Source of the DNA: Desulfobacula sp. | GTDB lineage: Bacteria > Desulfobacterota > Desulfobacteria > Desulfobacterales > Desulfobacteraceae | NCBI GenBank assembly: GCA_018645325.1 | Contig: JABGOU010000020.1 | Coordinates: 1-63,013 of the forward strand | Reading direction: 5' to 3' | Length of the DNA: 63,013 bases | Shown here: one piece after another, positions 8,875 to 18,005 of the stretch | Layout: each line of letters begins with the position of its first letter | Numbering within the stretch: position 1 is the stretch's first letter | Notes under the pieces: model-generated | Told to the model about the DNA's origin: nothing | What the model saw: only the letters and a program-made list of their open reading frames with translations | Databases searched by the model: none | Program-made: the position numbers and the translations under genes

Positions 8875-10467
8875 ATGAAACTTGAGCAGAACAGCGTTAA
8901 GAAATCTTCCAAAGACCATTCAATTTGCAAAGAGCCTTTCAGTGAGCCTGAATTGACCTTCCAGGAAATGAAAGCAGTACTGGAATCTTCTCCGTCAGGG
9001 ATTGGAATCATAAAGGACAGGGTTCTTGGCTGGACCAATGATGTTTTCTGTTCAATGCTTGGGTATGAAAGAAATTCTCTAAAAGAGGTAAGTACAAGAT
9101 GTCTTTATGCTGATCAAAAAGAATATGACAGGGTCGGACTTGAATTGTATTCAAAATTGGATAAACAAGGCAAAGGAATTGTTGAAACAACACTGGTAAA
9201 AAAAAATGGCAATTTAATTGACTGCATGATCAAAGTTTCAAGACTTAACACTCAGGACCCTTCAAAAGACTTTATCTTTGTTATTAATGATATATCAGGG
9301 CTTAAGCAGCTTCAGGTTCAGGCTCACCAGGCCGAAAAAATGGAAGCCATAGGTTTGCTGGCAGGCGGGGTATCTCATGATTTCAACAATATTCTAATGG
9401 GTATACAGGGGCACTTATCCTTACTTTTGCTTGATTTATCTGCCAAACAGAAAATAACGACCCATGCCAAACATATTAGCAGGCTTGTAGAAACTGCATC
9501 TGAACTTACTAAGAGGTTGCTTGGATTTGCAAGGGGCGGAAAATATCAAATTTCAACATTGAATTTAAATCAATTGTCTGCATCTAATCTGGATATTTTT
9601 AAGCCTACTAGAAAAGATATTATCATTCATGAAAGCTATGATGAAAATCTGCTCCCAGTGGATGCAGATCCCTTCCAGCTTGAACAGGTCTTCTTAAACC
9701 TTCTGGCCAATGCCTCACATGCCATAACTGAATCAGGCGATATTTTCGTGACAACACAAAATATTATTATTAACGAGGACCATGATTATCCTTTTGAGGT
9801 AAAACCGGGACCCTATGTTAAGTTGACCATCAAAGACACAGGCACAGGTATGGATCTGGGAACCCAGAAAAAAATTTTTGACCCCTTCTTTTCAACAAAA
9901 GAGATTGGTAATAACAAGGGAAGAGGACTTGGGCTGTCTACCGTTTATGGTATAATAAAAAATCATGCAGGTTTTATTCTGGTTGACAGTGAAAAAGGCA
10001 AGGGAGCAAGTTTTCATATCTGTCTACCGGCATCCAGGAACACCTTTACAAAATCAATAAAAAAAGAATCCCAATCCTTTGAACATATGCAGGAAGGATC
10101 TGAAACAGTGCTGCTGGTGGATGATAATGAAAGTGCTATCAACATAGGTAAAAAATTTTTGGAAACCCTTGGCTATAAACCCATAATTGCAAAAAATGGT
10201 TTAGAGGCAGTAGAAATATTCCGGAGCTGCAAAGACGAGATTTCTTTGGTTGTCCTTGACCTTATCATGCCGATAATGGATGGAAAACAAGCTTTTTCAG
10301 AAATAAAAAATATCCGGAGCGATGCAAAAATATTAATATCAACTGGCCGGGCAGTTGATGAAAATATAGAAGGTTTCTTAAACCAGGGATGCCACGGATT
10401 TATTCAAAAACCATTTTCCCTGAAAACATTTGCAAAAACCCTGCGAAAAATACTGGATAAAGAATAA
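8875..10467 (+). CDS. Hybrid sensor histidine kinase / response regulator with PAS domain
   Basis: A 530-residue cytoplasmic two-component hybrid with no transmembrane segments. An N-terminal PAS domain (about residues 30-142, 'MKAVLESSPSGIGIIKD') is followed by a HisKA-type H box 'GLLAGGVSHDFNNIL' with His168, a HATPase_c domain with N box 'NLLANASHAI', G1 'DTGTGMD' and G2 'GRGLGLSTVYGI', and a C-terminal receiver domain ('VLLVDDNESAI', phosphoacceptor Asp in 'VVLDLIMPIMDG', Lys in 'FIQKPFS'). The NNIL-type H box is common in orphan deltaproteobacterial kinases. No separate output regulator is adjacent, so the phosphorelay partner is unknown. It ends next to the palindromic repeat at 10481. 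Confidence 0.93.
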   Translation: MKLEQNSVKKSSKDHSICKEPFSEPELTFQEMKAVLESSPSGIGIIKDRVLGWTNDVFCSMLGYERNSLKEVSTRCLYADQKEYDRVGLELYSKLDKQGKGIVETTLVKKNGNLIDCMIKVSRLNTQDPSKDFIFVINDISGLKQLQVQAHQAEKMEAIGLLAGGVSHDFNNILMGIQGHLSLLLLDLSAKQKITTHAKHISRLVETASELTKRLLGFARGGKYQISTLNLNQLSASNLDIFKPTRKDIIIHESYDENLLPVDADPFQLEQVFLNLLANASHAITESGDIFVTTQNIIINEDHDYPFEVKPGPYVKLTIKDTGTGMDLGTQKKIFDPFFSTKEIGNNKGRGLGLSTVYGIIKNHAGFILVDSEKGKGASFHICLPASRNTFTKSIKKESQSFEHMQEGSETVLLVDDNESAINIGKKFLETLGYKPIIAKNGLEAVEIFRSCKDEISLVVLDLIMPIMDGKQAFSEIKNIRSDAKILISTGRAVDENIEGFLNQGCHGFIQKPFSLKTFAKTLRKILDKE

Positions 10468-10480
10468 AAAATTAGTAAGT

Positions 10481-10604
10481 GTTCAGCCCGTTAAAAAAAG
10501 TTATCCCAAAAGCCCTGTCTGATGGATATTTGCAGGAGGTTAAGCGTTTAGCATCGAAAAAAAATATCCATCAGACAGGGCGGTTTCAAGCGTAAGGGCT
10601 GAAT
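10481..10604. repeat. Nested palindromic repeat, copy 1
   Basis: A perfect 19-bp inner inverted repeat, CCCTGTCTGATGGATATTT (10513-10531) with its complement at 10562-10580, encloses a 30-base loop. Outer arms TTCAGCCC (10482-10489) and GGGCTGAA (10596-10603) bracket the whole. A near-identical copy lies at 59648-59770. Both copies sit between convergent genes, here the histidine kinase and fabG, so it may act as a two-way terminator or be a small mobile palindrome. It encodes no evident protein. Confidence 0.9.
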
Positions 10605-10615
10605 CATTACAAAAA

Positions 10616-11362
10616 TTAAATCATTCCGCCATTTACGCCTATAACCTGACCATTAATATAAGCGGCTTTTTTTGAACATAAAAAGGCTGCAGCATGTGCT
10701 ACCTCTTCCGGTTTGCCAAGCCTTTTGGCCGGTATGCCGTCAATGATTGCATCTAAATTCATTCCATCAAGCATCTGGGTTTCAATAAAGCCGGGAGACA
10801 CTGCATTGACTGTAATATTTCTGTTTCCTATCTCTCTTGCCAATGCTTTTGTAGCCCCGATAAGACCGGCTTTTGATGCAGAATAATTCACCTGCCCCGC
10901 ATTCCCCATCTGCCCTGCGGCTGATACCACATTGACAATCCTGCCAAACCGATTTTTCAACATATTCTTTACCACGGGCTTTGTTACATTATAAAAACCC
11001 GTCAGGTTGGCATCAATTACATTTTGCCAGGCATCCTTTTTCATCATAGCCAGCAATGTATCGTTCCTGATACCTGCATTATTAATCAGGATATCAATCG
11101 CCGGGCTTTTTTTAAGAATGGTTTTCACGGCATTTAGGGATTCTTCAGTGCTTGTAACATCAAAGGGTAATAATGCTGCCTGTCCGTTGTTGCGAATTAT
11201 ATTTTCAAGCGTCTCTTGGGCAGCTTTGTTATTGGATAGATAATTTATATAGACAAATATGTGGTGCTTTGCCAGTTCAATGGCAATGGCCTTTCCAATT
11301 CCTCTTCCTGCACCTGTAATAAGAGCAACCTGATTTAACCCTTCAGTCATGGAGTCTCCCAA
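10616..11362 (-). CDS. fabG: 3-oxoacyl-ACP reductase (SDR family)
   Basis: A 248-residue short-chain dehydrogenase. The NAD(P)-binding TGxxxGIG motif appears as ITGAGRGIGKA, NNAG as 'LINNAGI', the catalytic Ser in 'VVSAAGQMGNAGQ' and the catalytic Tyr-x-x-x-Lys as YSASK. The C-terminal 'INGQVIGVNGGMI' is typical of FabG. FabG performs the first reduction of fatty-acid elongation (beta-ketoacyl-ACP to beta-hydroxyacyl-ACP, NADPH-dependent). It stands alone rather than in a fab cluster, so a dedicated role such as polyhydroxyalkanoate or secondary lipid metabolism is also possible. The start may be the internal Met 5 rather than Met 1. Confidence 0.88.
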   Translation of the reverse strand: MGDSMTEGLNQVALITGAGRGIGKAIAIELAKHHIFVYINYLSNNKAAQETLENIIRNNGQAALLPFDVTSTEESLNAVKTILKKSPAIDILINNAGIRNDTLLAMMKKDAWQNVIDANLTGFYNVTKPVVKNMLKNRFGRIVNVVSAAGQMGNAGQVNYSASKAGLIGATKALAREIGNRNITVNAVSPGFIETQMLDGMNLDAIIDGIPAKRLGKPEEVAHAAAFLCSKKAAYINGQVIGVNGGMI

Positions 11363-11566
11363 ATGCTTTGGTTTACTATTAAAATAAATTATAATAAAGA
11401 AAATGCATTGACCATTAACAAGGATGCGTTTCCATATATTTTATAATAATCCACACAATTTTTTATGGAACAGTATTTTGTAATACAGCTTTACAATATC
11501 TGAGTCAAATGGTATTTTAGAAAGATTAGCGGATGATTGATTTACAGGCATCATCAGGAGTTTAAT

Positions 11567-12019
11567 ATGAAGCATATAGAAATACGGTTTGGAAATAATA
11601 TTGAAACACAACTCAATGAAGAGAAATCTTTTGAGGGTTTGTTTCAACCGGTCAATCCCATGTTCTGTTATTCAGAGCGAATCTGGAAACCTCAGATGGA
11701 TATACTTGAAACAAGAAATCAAATAATTATCCAGGCTGAAATTTCAGGTGTAAGGAAACAGGATATTGTTATTGAAGTGAACAACAAAGCCATCAAAATT
11801 TCCGGGACAAGGAAAAGTAATCAGCCTGACCCGACTGCCACATACCGACTTGCTGAAATACAATTCGGACAATTTGAGCGTGTTTTGTACCTGCCAAGTA
11901 TTATTGATGTTGAAAAAATATCCGCCTCCTTTTCCAATGGTTTTTTAGAACTTACTTTAGAAAAACTTTTCAAAAAAAATATTAAGAGTAAGCAAGATGT
12001 TTCCATAGATTTCATTTAA
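11567..12019 (+). CDS. Hsp20/alpha-crystallin family small heat-shock protein
   Basis: The start is ATG 11567 with AGGAG seven bases upstream, giving 150 residues; the longer frame from 11537 has no ribosome site. The alpha-crystallin domain runs from about residue 45 to 135 ('WKPQMDILETRNQIIIQAEISG' entry, 'IKISGTR', then 'LYLPSIIDVEKISASFSNGFLELTLEK'). The usual C-terminal I-x-I anchor is not obvious. These proteins are ATP-independent holdases. It lies 30 bases upstream of lon, which suggests a joint proteostasis operon. Confidence 0.9.
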   Translation: MKHIEIRFGNNIETQLNEEKSFEGLFQPVNPMFCYSERIWKPQMDILETRNQIIIQAEISGVRKQDIVIEVNNKAIKISGTRKSNQPDPTATYRLAEIQFGQFERVLYLPSIIDVEKISASFSNGFLELTLEKLFKKNIKSKQDVSIDFI

Positions 12020-12049
12020 GAAATAGATTCCAAAAGGAACCCTACAATA

Positions 12050-14404
12050 ATGGATGATCTCAATACCCCATCACCCAATATTACTTCAGATAAAATTCCC
12101 GGCATTATTCCTATCCTTCCCATAGTTGACACGAATCTTTTTCCTAAAATGGTGCTGCCCCTGGTATTGATGCAAAATGAAGCAGTCGAACTCATTGATG
12201 AGGCCATGTCAGGGAACAGGATACTGGGACTTCTTTTGTCCAAAAGATCTGAGACTGATTCCAGGCACACTTCAAATGATCTCCACGTTATCGGTACAAT
12301 CGCCATTATTTTAAAAATGTCCAAAATGGAAGATGATAAAGCCCAGCTTCTAATACAGGGTTTAGACCGTTTCAGGGTAAAAAAATTTATCCATGGCAAA
12401 AAATATATGCAGGCCCAAATTGATGTCTTGGACAGCAAAAATACCGGCAGGAACAAAGAAAACAGGGCCCTGATGGCCAATATTGTTGAACAATATGAAA
12501 AGGTTGTAGCACTGTCCCCGGGACTTCCATCAGAAATGGCCCATTTGATAAAATCATTGCAGGATCCCAATGTTCTTGCAGATATGGTTGCCTCCACCAT
12601 TAATGCACCTGTCTTGGAAAAACAAAAAATTATTGAACTTCTGGATGTTAATAAACGCTTAAAAAAAGTGACCCGGCTGATCAATGATCAATTGGAAATT
12701 CTTGAAATGGGCTCCAAGATCCAGACCCAGGTAAAAGAAGATATGGACAAGCGGCAGCGGGAATATTACCTGCGTCAACAGATGAAAGCCATTAAAGAAG
12801 AACTGGGGGAAACAGAAGACGACAGTGTTGAAATAAAAGAATATTTGCTTAAGGTCGAAGAAAAAGGATTATCCCGGGAAGCACAAAAAGAGGGCAAAAG
12901 GGAGCTTGCACGCTTGTCAAAAATGCATACATCCTCTGCTGAATATGTTGTGGCATCAACCTATCTTGACTGGCTGACATCATTGCCATGGGATGTGCGG
13001 TCTAAGGATAAACTCGATATTAAAGAAGCAAGAACAATACTGAACAATGATCATTCCGGTCTTGAAAAGCCCAAAAAAAGAATTCTTGAATATTTGGCCG
13101 TTCGTAAATTAAAAAACGATTCCAAAGGACCGATTCTATGTTTTACAGGCCCTCCGGGGACAGGAAAGACATCCCTTGGCAGGTCTATTGCAAGGGCTTT
13201 GGACAGGAAATTTGTCAGGATTGCATTGGGAGGTGTTCGGGATGAAGCTGAAATAAGGGGCCATAGAAGAACCTATGTAGGAGCACTTCCTGGAAGAATT
13301 ATCCAATGCCTGAGAAAAGCTGGCACAAAAAACCCGGTGTTCATGCTGGATGAAATTGACAAAGTAAGCTCCTCCTATCATGGAGACCCTTCTTCAGCAC
13401 TTTTAGAAGTCCTGGACCCGGAACAGAATTTTTCTTTTTCAGATCATTATCTGGATGTACCCTTTGATCTTTCCGATGTTATTTTTTTAACTACGGCAAA
13501 TGTGCTGCATACTATTCCGGCACCCCTGCTGGACAGGATGGAAATTCTTGAATTAAACGGTTATACGGAAGAAGAAAAATTGAAAATTGCTACAAGGTAT
13601 CTGGTTCCCAGGCAAAGGGATGCCAATGGTCTTAAATCAAACCAGATCAAACTTACACGGGGTGCGATTAAAACTATAATTTCCGGATATACAAGAGAGT
13701 CTGGTCTGCGAAACCTGGAACAAAAAATTGGATCCGTATGCCGGGGTATTGCAAGCAAGATTGCCGAAGGCAAAGCCAAAGACCTTGTTGTGGGAAAAAA
13801 ATGCCTGCATGAATACCTGGGACCTGCGCCCAATATGCCGGAACTGGCCTTGAAAATAAAAACCCCAGGTGTTGTTGTGGGGCTTGCCTGGACTCCATTT
13901 GGTGGCGAGATACTGTTTATAGAGGCTGTGGCCATGAAAGGCGGCAAAGGTCTTGAATTAACAGGACAACTTGGAGATGTCATGAAGGAATCCGCCAGCA
14001 CTGCCTTAAGTTTTATCCGGGCCAATGCAGAAAAATTAAATGTGGATGAAACCTTTTTCAACAATCATGATATTCATATCCATGTGCCAGAAGGGTCAAT
14101 ACCAAAGGATGGTCCTTCAGCCGGTGTTGCCATGCTGACCTGCTTGATGTCAGTTATGACAGGGCGCCTTGTTAAAGAACGACTTGCCATGAGCGGTGAA
14201 ATCACCCTCAGAGGAGAGGTCCTTCCCGTGGGCGGGATCAAGGAAAAAGTCATAGCCGCACATAGGGCGGGAATCAAAAAAATAATTCTTCCCTTATGGA
14301 ATAAAAAAGATATGGAAGATGTGCCTGGGAATATAAAAAATTCCATTGAATTTCACTTTGTTGATAAAATGGAAGATGTTTTAAAACTAGCGCTTGAATT
14401 ATAA
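12050..14404 (+). CDS. lon: ATP-dependent Lon protease
   Basis: A 784-residue LonA. It has an N-terminal substrate-binding LON domain (about residues 20-215), a coiled-coil region, an AAA+ module with Walker A 'GPPGTGKTSLG' and Walker B 'VFMLDEIDKV', sensor-2 arginine in 'RESGLRNLEQKIG', and a C-terminal S16 peptidase. The catalytic dyad is Ser690 in 'KDGPSAGVAML' and Lys733 in 'GGIKEKVIAA', 43 residues apart as in E. coli Lon. It degrades misfolded and regulatory proteins in the cytoplasm. It is preceded by hsp20 and followed 23 bases later by rlpA. Confidence 0.97.
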   Translation: MDDLNTPSPNITSDKIPGIIPILPIVDTNLFPKMVLPLVLMQNEAVELIDEAMSGNRILGLLLSKRSETDSRHTSNDLHVIGTIAIILKMSKMEDDKAQLLIQGLDRFRVKKFIHGKKYMQAQIDVLDSKNTGRNKENRALMANIVEQYEKVVALSPGLPSEMAHLIKSLQDPNVLADMVASTINAPVLEKQKIIELLDVNKRLKKVTRLINDQLEILEMGSKIQTQVKEDMDKRQREYYLRQQMKAIKEELGETEDDSVEIKEYLLKVEEKGLSREAQKEGKRELARLSKMHTSSAEYVVASTYLDWLTSLPWDVRSKDKLDIKEARTILNNDHSGLEKPKKRILEYLAVRKLKNDSKGPILCFTGPPGTGKTSLGRSIARALDRKFVRIALGGVRDEAEIRGHRRTYVGALPGRIIQCLRKAGTKNPVFMLDEIDKVSSSYHGDPSSALLEVLDPEQNFSFSDHYLDVPFDLSDVIFLTTANVLHTIPAPLLDRMEILELNGYTEEEKLKIATRYLVPRQRDANGLKSNQIKLTRGAIKTIISGYTRESGLRNLEQKIGSVCRGIASKIAEGKAKDLVVGKKCLHEYLGPAPNMPELALKIKTPGVVVGLAWTPFGGEILFIEAVAMKGGKGLELTGQLGDVMKESASTALSFIRANAEKLNVDETFFNNHDIHIHVPEGSIPKDGPSAGVAMLTCLMSVMTGRLVKERLAMSGEITLRGEVLPVGGIKEKVIAAHRAGIKKIILPLWNKKDMEDVPGNIKNSIEFHFVDKMEDVLKLALEL

Positions 14405-14427
14405 TGCTATAGATTACGGAGTATTTT

Positions 14428-15219
14428 TTGAAGTTCATATCCCAGATCCTGATGTTGTTTTCATTGACTTTTTTCGGATGTTCAACCCCCTATGATCAAG
14501 TCCACATTCCCCAGCCTGAACCATCAATATATAAACCCGGCACTTTACCACCATCAGGCAAAAAAAAGCCTGCAACCCAGAATCCCTATAAAATAAAGGG
14601 AATTCAATATACCCCAATTGCAAGCTCCAAAGGCTTTGTACAAACAGGAATTGCCTCCTGGTACGGCAAAAAATTTCATGGAAGAAAAACATCCAATGGT
14701 GAAATTTACAGCATGTATGCCATGACCGCTGCCCACAAAACATTGCCAATGAATACCTGGGTAAGAGTTCATAACCTTAAAAACAAGCGGGAAATTGTTG
14801 TGAGAATTAATGATCGCGGCCCTTTTATCACAGGCAGGATCATTGACTTGTCCCATACGGGGGCAAGCCGCATCGGGATAATTGGAGCTGGAACAGGAAA
14901 AGTCAGGGTTACCGCACTTGGCAGGGCTGTATCCTATTCCAAGAAAACAAAAACCCCCACTGACTTTATACCCGTTGATTATTGGAAAGGAAATTTTACT
15001 GTACAGATAGGAGCATTCCAGGTCAAAGCCAATGCCAAAGAATACCGGTATAAATTATCAAAACACTATCAAAACGCTCATATTGCTGTTTTTACTGATT
15101 CCCGCGGGACTTTTTACCGCGTTAGAATAGGTCAATTCACCAATTTAAAAGATGCTGTAAGGTATAGTGAAAAACTGATTGCACAAGGCATTAGCACTGC
15201 CTTTGCAGTTGCGGAATAA
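14428..15219 (+). CDS. rlpA: RlpA-like septal lytic transglycosylase lipoprotein with SPOR domain
   Basis: A 263-residue lipoprotein. The start is a TTG at 14428 with GGAG six bases upstream. The signal peptide ends in a lipobox (TFFGC, Cys about residue 18). A double-psi beta-barrel domain (about 75-165) shows the RlpA signature 'GIASWYGKKFHGRKTSNGE', 'AAHKTLPMNTWVRVHN' and 'VRINDRGPF', including the catalytic Asp. A C-terminal SPOR domain (about 190-263, 'NFTVQIGAFQVKANA') binds denuded septal peptidoglycan. It acts at the outer membrane/septum during cell separation and is in line with lon and gmhB. Confidence 0.93.
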   Translation: MKFISQILMLFSLTFFGCSTPYDQVHIPQPEPSIYKPGTLPPSGKKKPATQNPYKIKGIQYTPIASSKGFVQTGIASWYGKKFHGRKTSNGEIYSMYAMTAAHKTLPMNTWVRVHNLKNKREIVVRINDRGPFITGRIIDLSHTGASRIGIIGAGTGKVRVTALGRAVSYSKKTKTPTDFIPVDYWKGNFTVQIGAFQVKANAKEYRYKLSKHYQNAHIAVFTDSRGTFYRVRIGQFTNLKDAVRYSEKLIAQGISTAFAVAE

Positions 15220-15229
15220 AGAAAAAGCC

Positions 15230-15790
15230 ATGAGACAGTTTATTTTTTTAGACCGGGACGGGGTTATAAATGTGGACTCTTCCAAATATATCAAAAATGA
15301 ATCAGAGTTTAAATTCATCCCCAAAAGCCCTGAAGCCATTGCCCTTCTCAGCCAAAATGGTTTTGACATCATTGTGATCACCAACCAGTCTTTAATAGGC
15401 AGAAAAATGGCCAGTCAAAAAACATTGGATGCTATTTTTAAAAAAATGAAGGACGGTATTAACAAAACAGGCGGAGAAATCAAGGATATCTTTTTTTGCC
15501 CCCATACTCCAGAGGACAATTGTTATTGTAGAAAGCCTGAGCCCGGACTTATTCTTGAGGCAAAAAAAAAATACAGCATTGATCTTAATCAATCTTTTAT
15601 GGTGGGGGACAGTGCCAAAGATATTGAATGCGCACGCAATGCCGGGTGTTCAAAAATGCTGTTGGTAAAAACTGGAAATGGAATAAAGGCGCAACAGCAG
15701 CTTTTTCAAAAAGGCATCATACCTGACTTTATTGGTAAAAATCTCTATGAAGCCGCCCTGTGGATTATCAATAGCGTGAACCCTAAATGA
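15230..15790 (+). CDS. gmhB: D-glycero-beta-D-manno-heptose-1,7-bisphosphate 7-phosphatase (HAD)
   Basis: The start is ATG 15230 (MRQFIFLDRDGVINVDS), 186 residues; the frame is open farther upstream inside rlpA. HAD motifs: I 'FLDRDGVI', II 'IVITNQS', III/IV 'CRKPEPG' and 'MVGDSAKDIECA'. The zinc-binding Cys/His set of GmhB appears as 'FFCPHTPEDNCYCRKP'. The enzyme removes the 7-phosphate in the synthesis of ADP-heptose for lipopolysaccharide inner core, consistent with an outer-membrane organism. The closely related histidinol-phosphatase HisB-N cannot be fully excluded, but there are no his genes nearby. Its stop overlaps the recD2 start by four bases. Confidence 0.88.
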   Translation: MRQFIFLDRDGVINVDSSKYIKNESEFKFIPKSPEAIALLSQNGFDIIVITNQSLIGRKMASQKTLDAIFKKMKDGINKTGGEIKDIFFCPHTPEDNCYCRKPEPGLILEAKKKYSIDLNQSFMVGDSAKDIECARNAGCSKMLLVKTGNGIKAQQQLFQKGIIPDFIGKNLYEAALWIINSVNPK

Positions 15791-17937
15791 TCACTATCAA
15801 AGGTATTTTAGAACGGCTCACCTATCAAAACCAGGATAACCATTATACTGTAGCCAAACTCAGGATTGCAAAAATCAATGACCCCGTCACCATTGTTGGA
15901 CATCTTGCCGGGGTGTTTGAAGGTGAAAGCCTTGAGATTTCAGGAAATTGGATATCCCATCCCAAATATGGAGACCAGTTTAAAACAGAAGTTTATAAAG
16001 TTATGTTACCTGCAAGTGTTTCAGGCATCAGAAAATATCTTGGTTCAGGAATAATTAAAGGCATTGGTAAATCCCTGGCCGATAAAATAGTTGATAATTT
16101 TGAAGAACAAACTCTTGATATCATTGAAAATGAGCCGGATAAGCTAAAGAATATCCATGGAATAGGAGAGGGCAAAAAAAAACTCATTGAACAGGCCTGG
16201 AACAAACATCACGCAGTAAGAAAGGTCATGCAATTTCTCCAGGAGAACGATGTGGGAGTGTATCATGCCGCCACAATTCTTAAAATTTATGGCTCCCGGG
16301 CACTGGATGTTTTACAGCAAAATCCCTATGCCATTGCAAAGGATCTTCCCGGGATCGGGTTTGCCCTGGCAGATAAGATTGCCATGAAAGCCGGTGTAAA
16401 AAAAGACGATGAAAACCGCCTTAAGGCATGCCTGCTCCATTGCCTCTTGTATTTTGAACAGGAGGGGCATGTCTATGGATTAAAAAAAACATTGTTTAAA
16501 GCAGGTTCAAGAACATCAGGTGTGGACCCGGATAAGTTTAATCAGGCTTTAGAGCTATTAATAGATGACAATGAAGTTACAACAGAAACTGATGAAGATG
16601 ATACAAAAGTCTATCTTTCAAGGCTTTACAGGGCTGAGTCAGGCATTGCCTCAAGGATGAAAGCCATTTTATCCATGCCAGTCATATCAAATCAAATCAG
16701 CAAAGACAAAATCCTTGAAGAAATTCTGACAAAACTGGCTATAAAATTATCTTCAGAGCAATTAAGTGTTGTCAATAATGTACTGCTTGAAAAAATAGTA
16801 GTCATCACAGGGGGACCTGGAACCGGTAAAACAACCCTGATACGGGCATTGTGTAAAGTTTTTAAACTGCAAAGGCTAAAAGTGGTGTTAAGCGCCCCCA
16901 CTGGAAGAGCAGCCAGACGTCTTTCCGAGGTAACCGGGGAAAAGGCCTTTACCCTGCATAAGCTTTTGGGGTTTGACTATGAAAACCAGACCTTTGAAAG
17001 AAATTTTGCCAATCCCCTTGAGCTGGACGTATTTATAGTGGATGAAGCCTCCATGGTTGATACTCTTCTCATGTACAGGCTCATTGAAGCCATGCCGGCA
17101 AGTGCAAGCCTGATGCTCGTGGGAGATACATTCCAGCTTCCTTCTGTGGGGCCCGGCAATATATTATCTGATATCATTGAATCTGGTCGCGTAAAGGTCT
17201 TTTCTTTAACAACTATATTCCGGCAGGCCCGCCAAAGCCCTATTATCATGTATGCCCACAGTATCCGGAAGGGAGAGATGCCTGATTTTCAAAGAACCGC
17301 ATCCCAAGAATTGTCAGAATTTTATTTTATTGAAAACCAGACATCCCAAAAAGTCGTTGAAACCATCCTCGATCTGTGTTCAAAAAGGATACCCAAAGCG
17401 TTTCCCCACATTGACGAAATACAGGTCTTGACACCCATGCATCGTGGAGAGGCCGGTACCATAAATTTAAACCTCCAGCTTCAAAAAGCATTAAATCGGT
17501 CTAAAGGCGGAATAGCCTCCCGGGACATCCTGTTTAAACCTAATGACAAGGTTATGCATCTGAAAAATAATTATGAAAAAGAGGTGTTTAACGGGGATAT
17601 CGGTATAGTGCATGAGGTGATGAAATCTGAAAACAAAGTTCTGGTAAATTATGATGGTCGAATTGTAGAATATGATGTTCTGGGACTGGATGAGCTTACC
17701 CTGGCATATACCATATCCGTCCACAAATCACAGGGCAGTGAATATGGCGCAGTCATCATCGCACTGACCACGGCCCACTTTCCCCTTTTGCAAAGAAACC
17801 TGCTATATACGGCCATGACCCGGGGCAAACATCTGGTAATCATTGTGGGGTCATCAAAAGCCCTTAAAATGGCTTTAAACAATAATAAGACAGCTTTACG
17901 CCTTTCCGGTCTTAAGCAAAAATTGATGATGCCCTGA
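15787..17937 (+). CDS. recD2: ATP-dependent RecD2-like DNA helicase
   Basis: A 716-residue superfamily 1B helicase of the RecD2 type (acting without RecBC). An N-terminal OB-like region and helix-hairpin-helix repeats (about residues 60-210, 'SGIIKGIGKSLADKIVDNF', 'IHGIGEGKKKL', 'LPGIGFALADKIA') precede motor motifs: Walker A 'VITGGPGTGKTTLIRAL', motif II 'VFIVDEASMVDT', motif III 'LVGDTFQLPSVGPG', motif IV 'TTIFRQA' and motif VI 'AYTISVHKSQGSEY'. It unwinds 5' to 3'. The start overlaps gmhB (ATGA), so it is translationally coupled to it. It ends the hsp20-lon-rlpA-gmhB-recD2 run. Confidence 0.93.
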   Translation: MITIKGILERLTYQNQDNHYTVAKLRIAKINDPVTIVGHLAGVFEGESLEISGNWISHPKYGDQFKTEVYKVMLPASVSGIRKYLGSGIIKGIGKSLADKIVDNFEEQTLDIIENEPDKLKNIHGIGEGKKKLIEQAWNKHHAVRKVMQFLQENDVGVYHAATILKIYGSRALDVLQQNPYAIAKDLPGIGFALADKIAMKAGVKKDDENRLKACLLHCLLYFEQEGHVYGLKKTLFKAGSRTSGVDPDKFNQALELLIDDNEVTTETDEDDTKVYLSRLYRAESGIASRMKAILSMPVISNQISKDKILEEILTKLAIKLSSEQLSVVNNVLLEKIVVITGGPGTGKTTLIRALCKVFKLQRLKVVLSAPTGRAARRLSEVTGEKAFTLHKLLGFDYENQTFERNFANPLELDVFIVDEASMVDTLLMYRLIEAMPASASLMLVGDTFQLPSVGPGNILSDIIESGRVKVFSLTTIFRQARQSPIIMYAHSIRKGEMPDFQRTASQELSEFYFIENQTSQKVVETILDLCSKRIPKAFPHIDEIQVLTPMHRGEAGTINLNLQLQKALNRSKGGIASRDILFKPNDKVMHLKNNYEKEVFNGDIGIVHEVMKSENKVLVNYDGRIVEYDVLGLDELTLAYTISVHKSQGSEYGAVIIALTTAHFPLLQRNLLYTAMTRGKHLVIIVGSSKALKMALNNNKTALRLSGLKQKLMMP

Positions 17938-18005
17938 TAACAATCAATTAATTCAGATTGGTGTCCAAATTATATTCATTTACAAAAACATAAAGATTTT
18001 GCTTA

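Noticed and set aside
8820-9038. Minus-strand ORF between lnt and the histidine kinase
   Set aside because: It overlaps the kinase coding start antisense and has no family resemblance.
12016-12684. 222-codon minus-strand ORF opposite lon
   Set aside because: It is antisense to an intact lon gene; its composition is that of a reverse-complement shadow.
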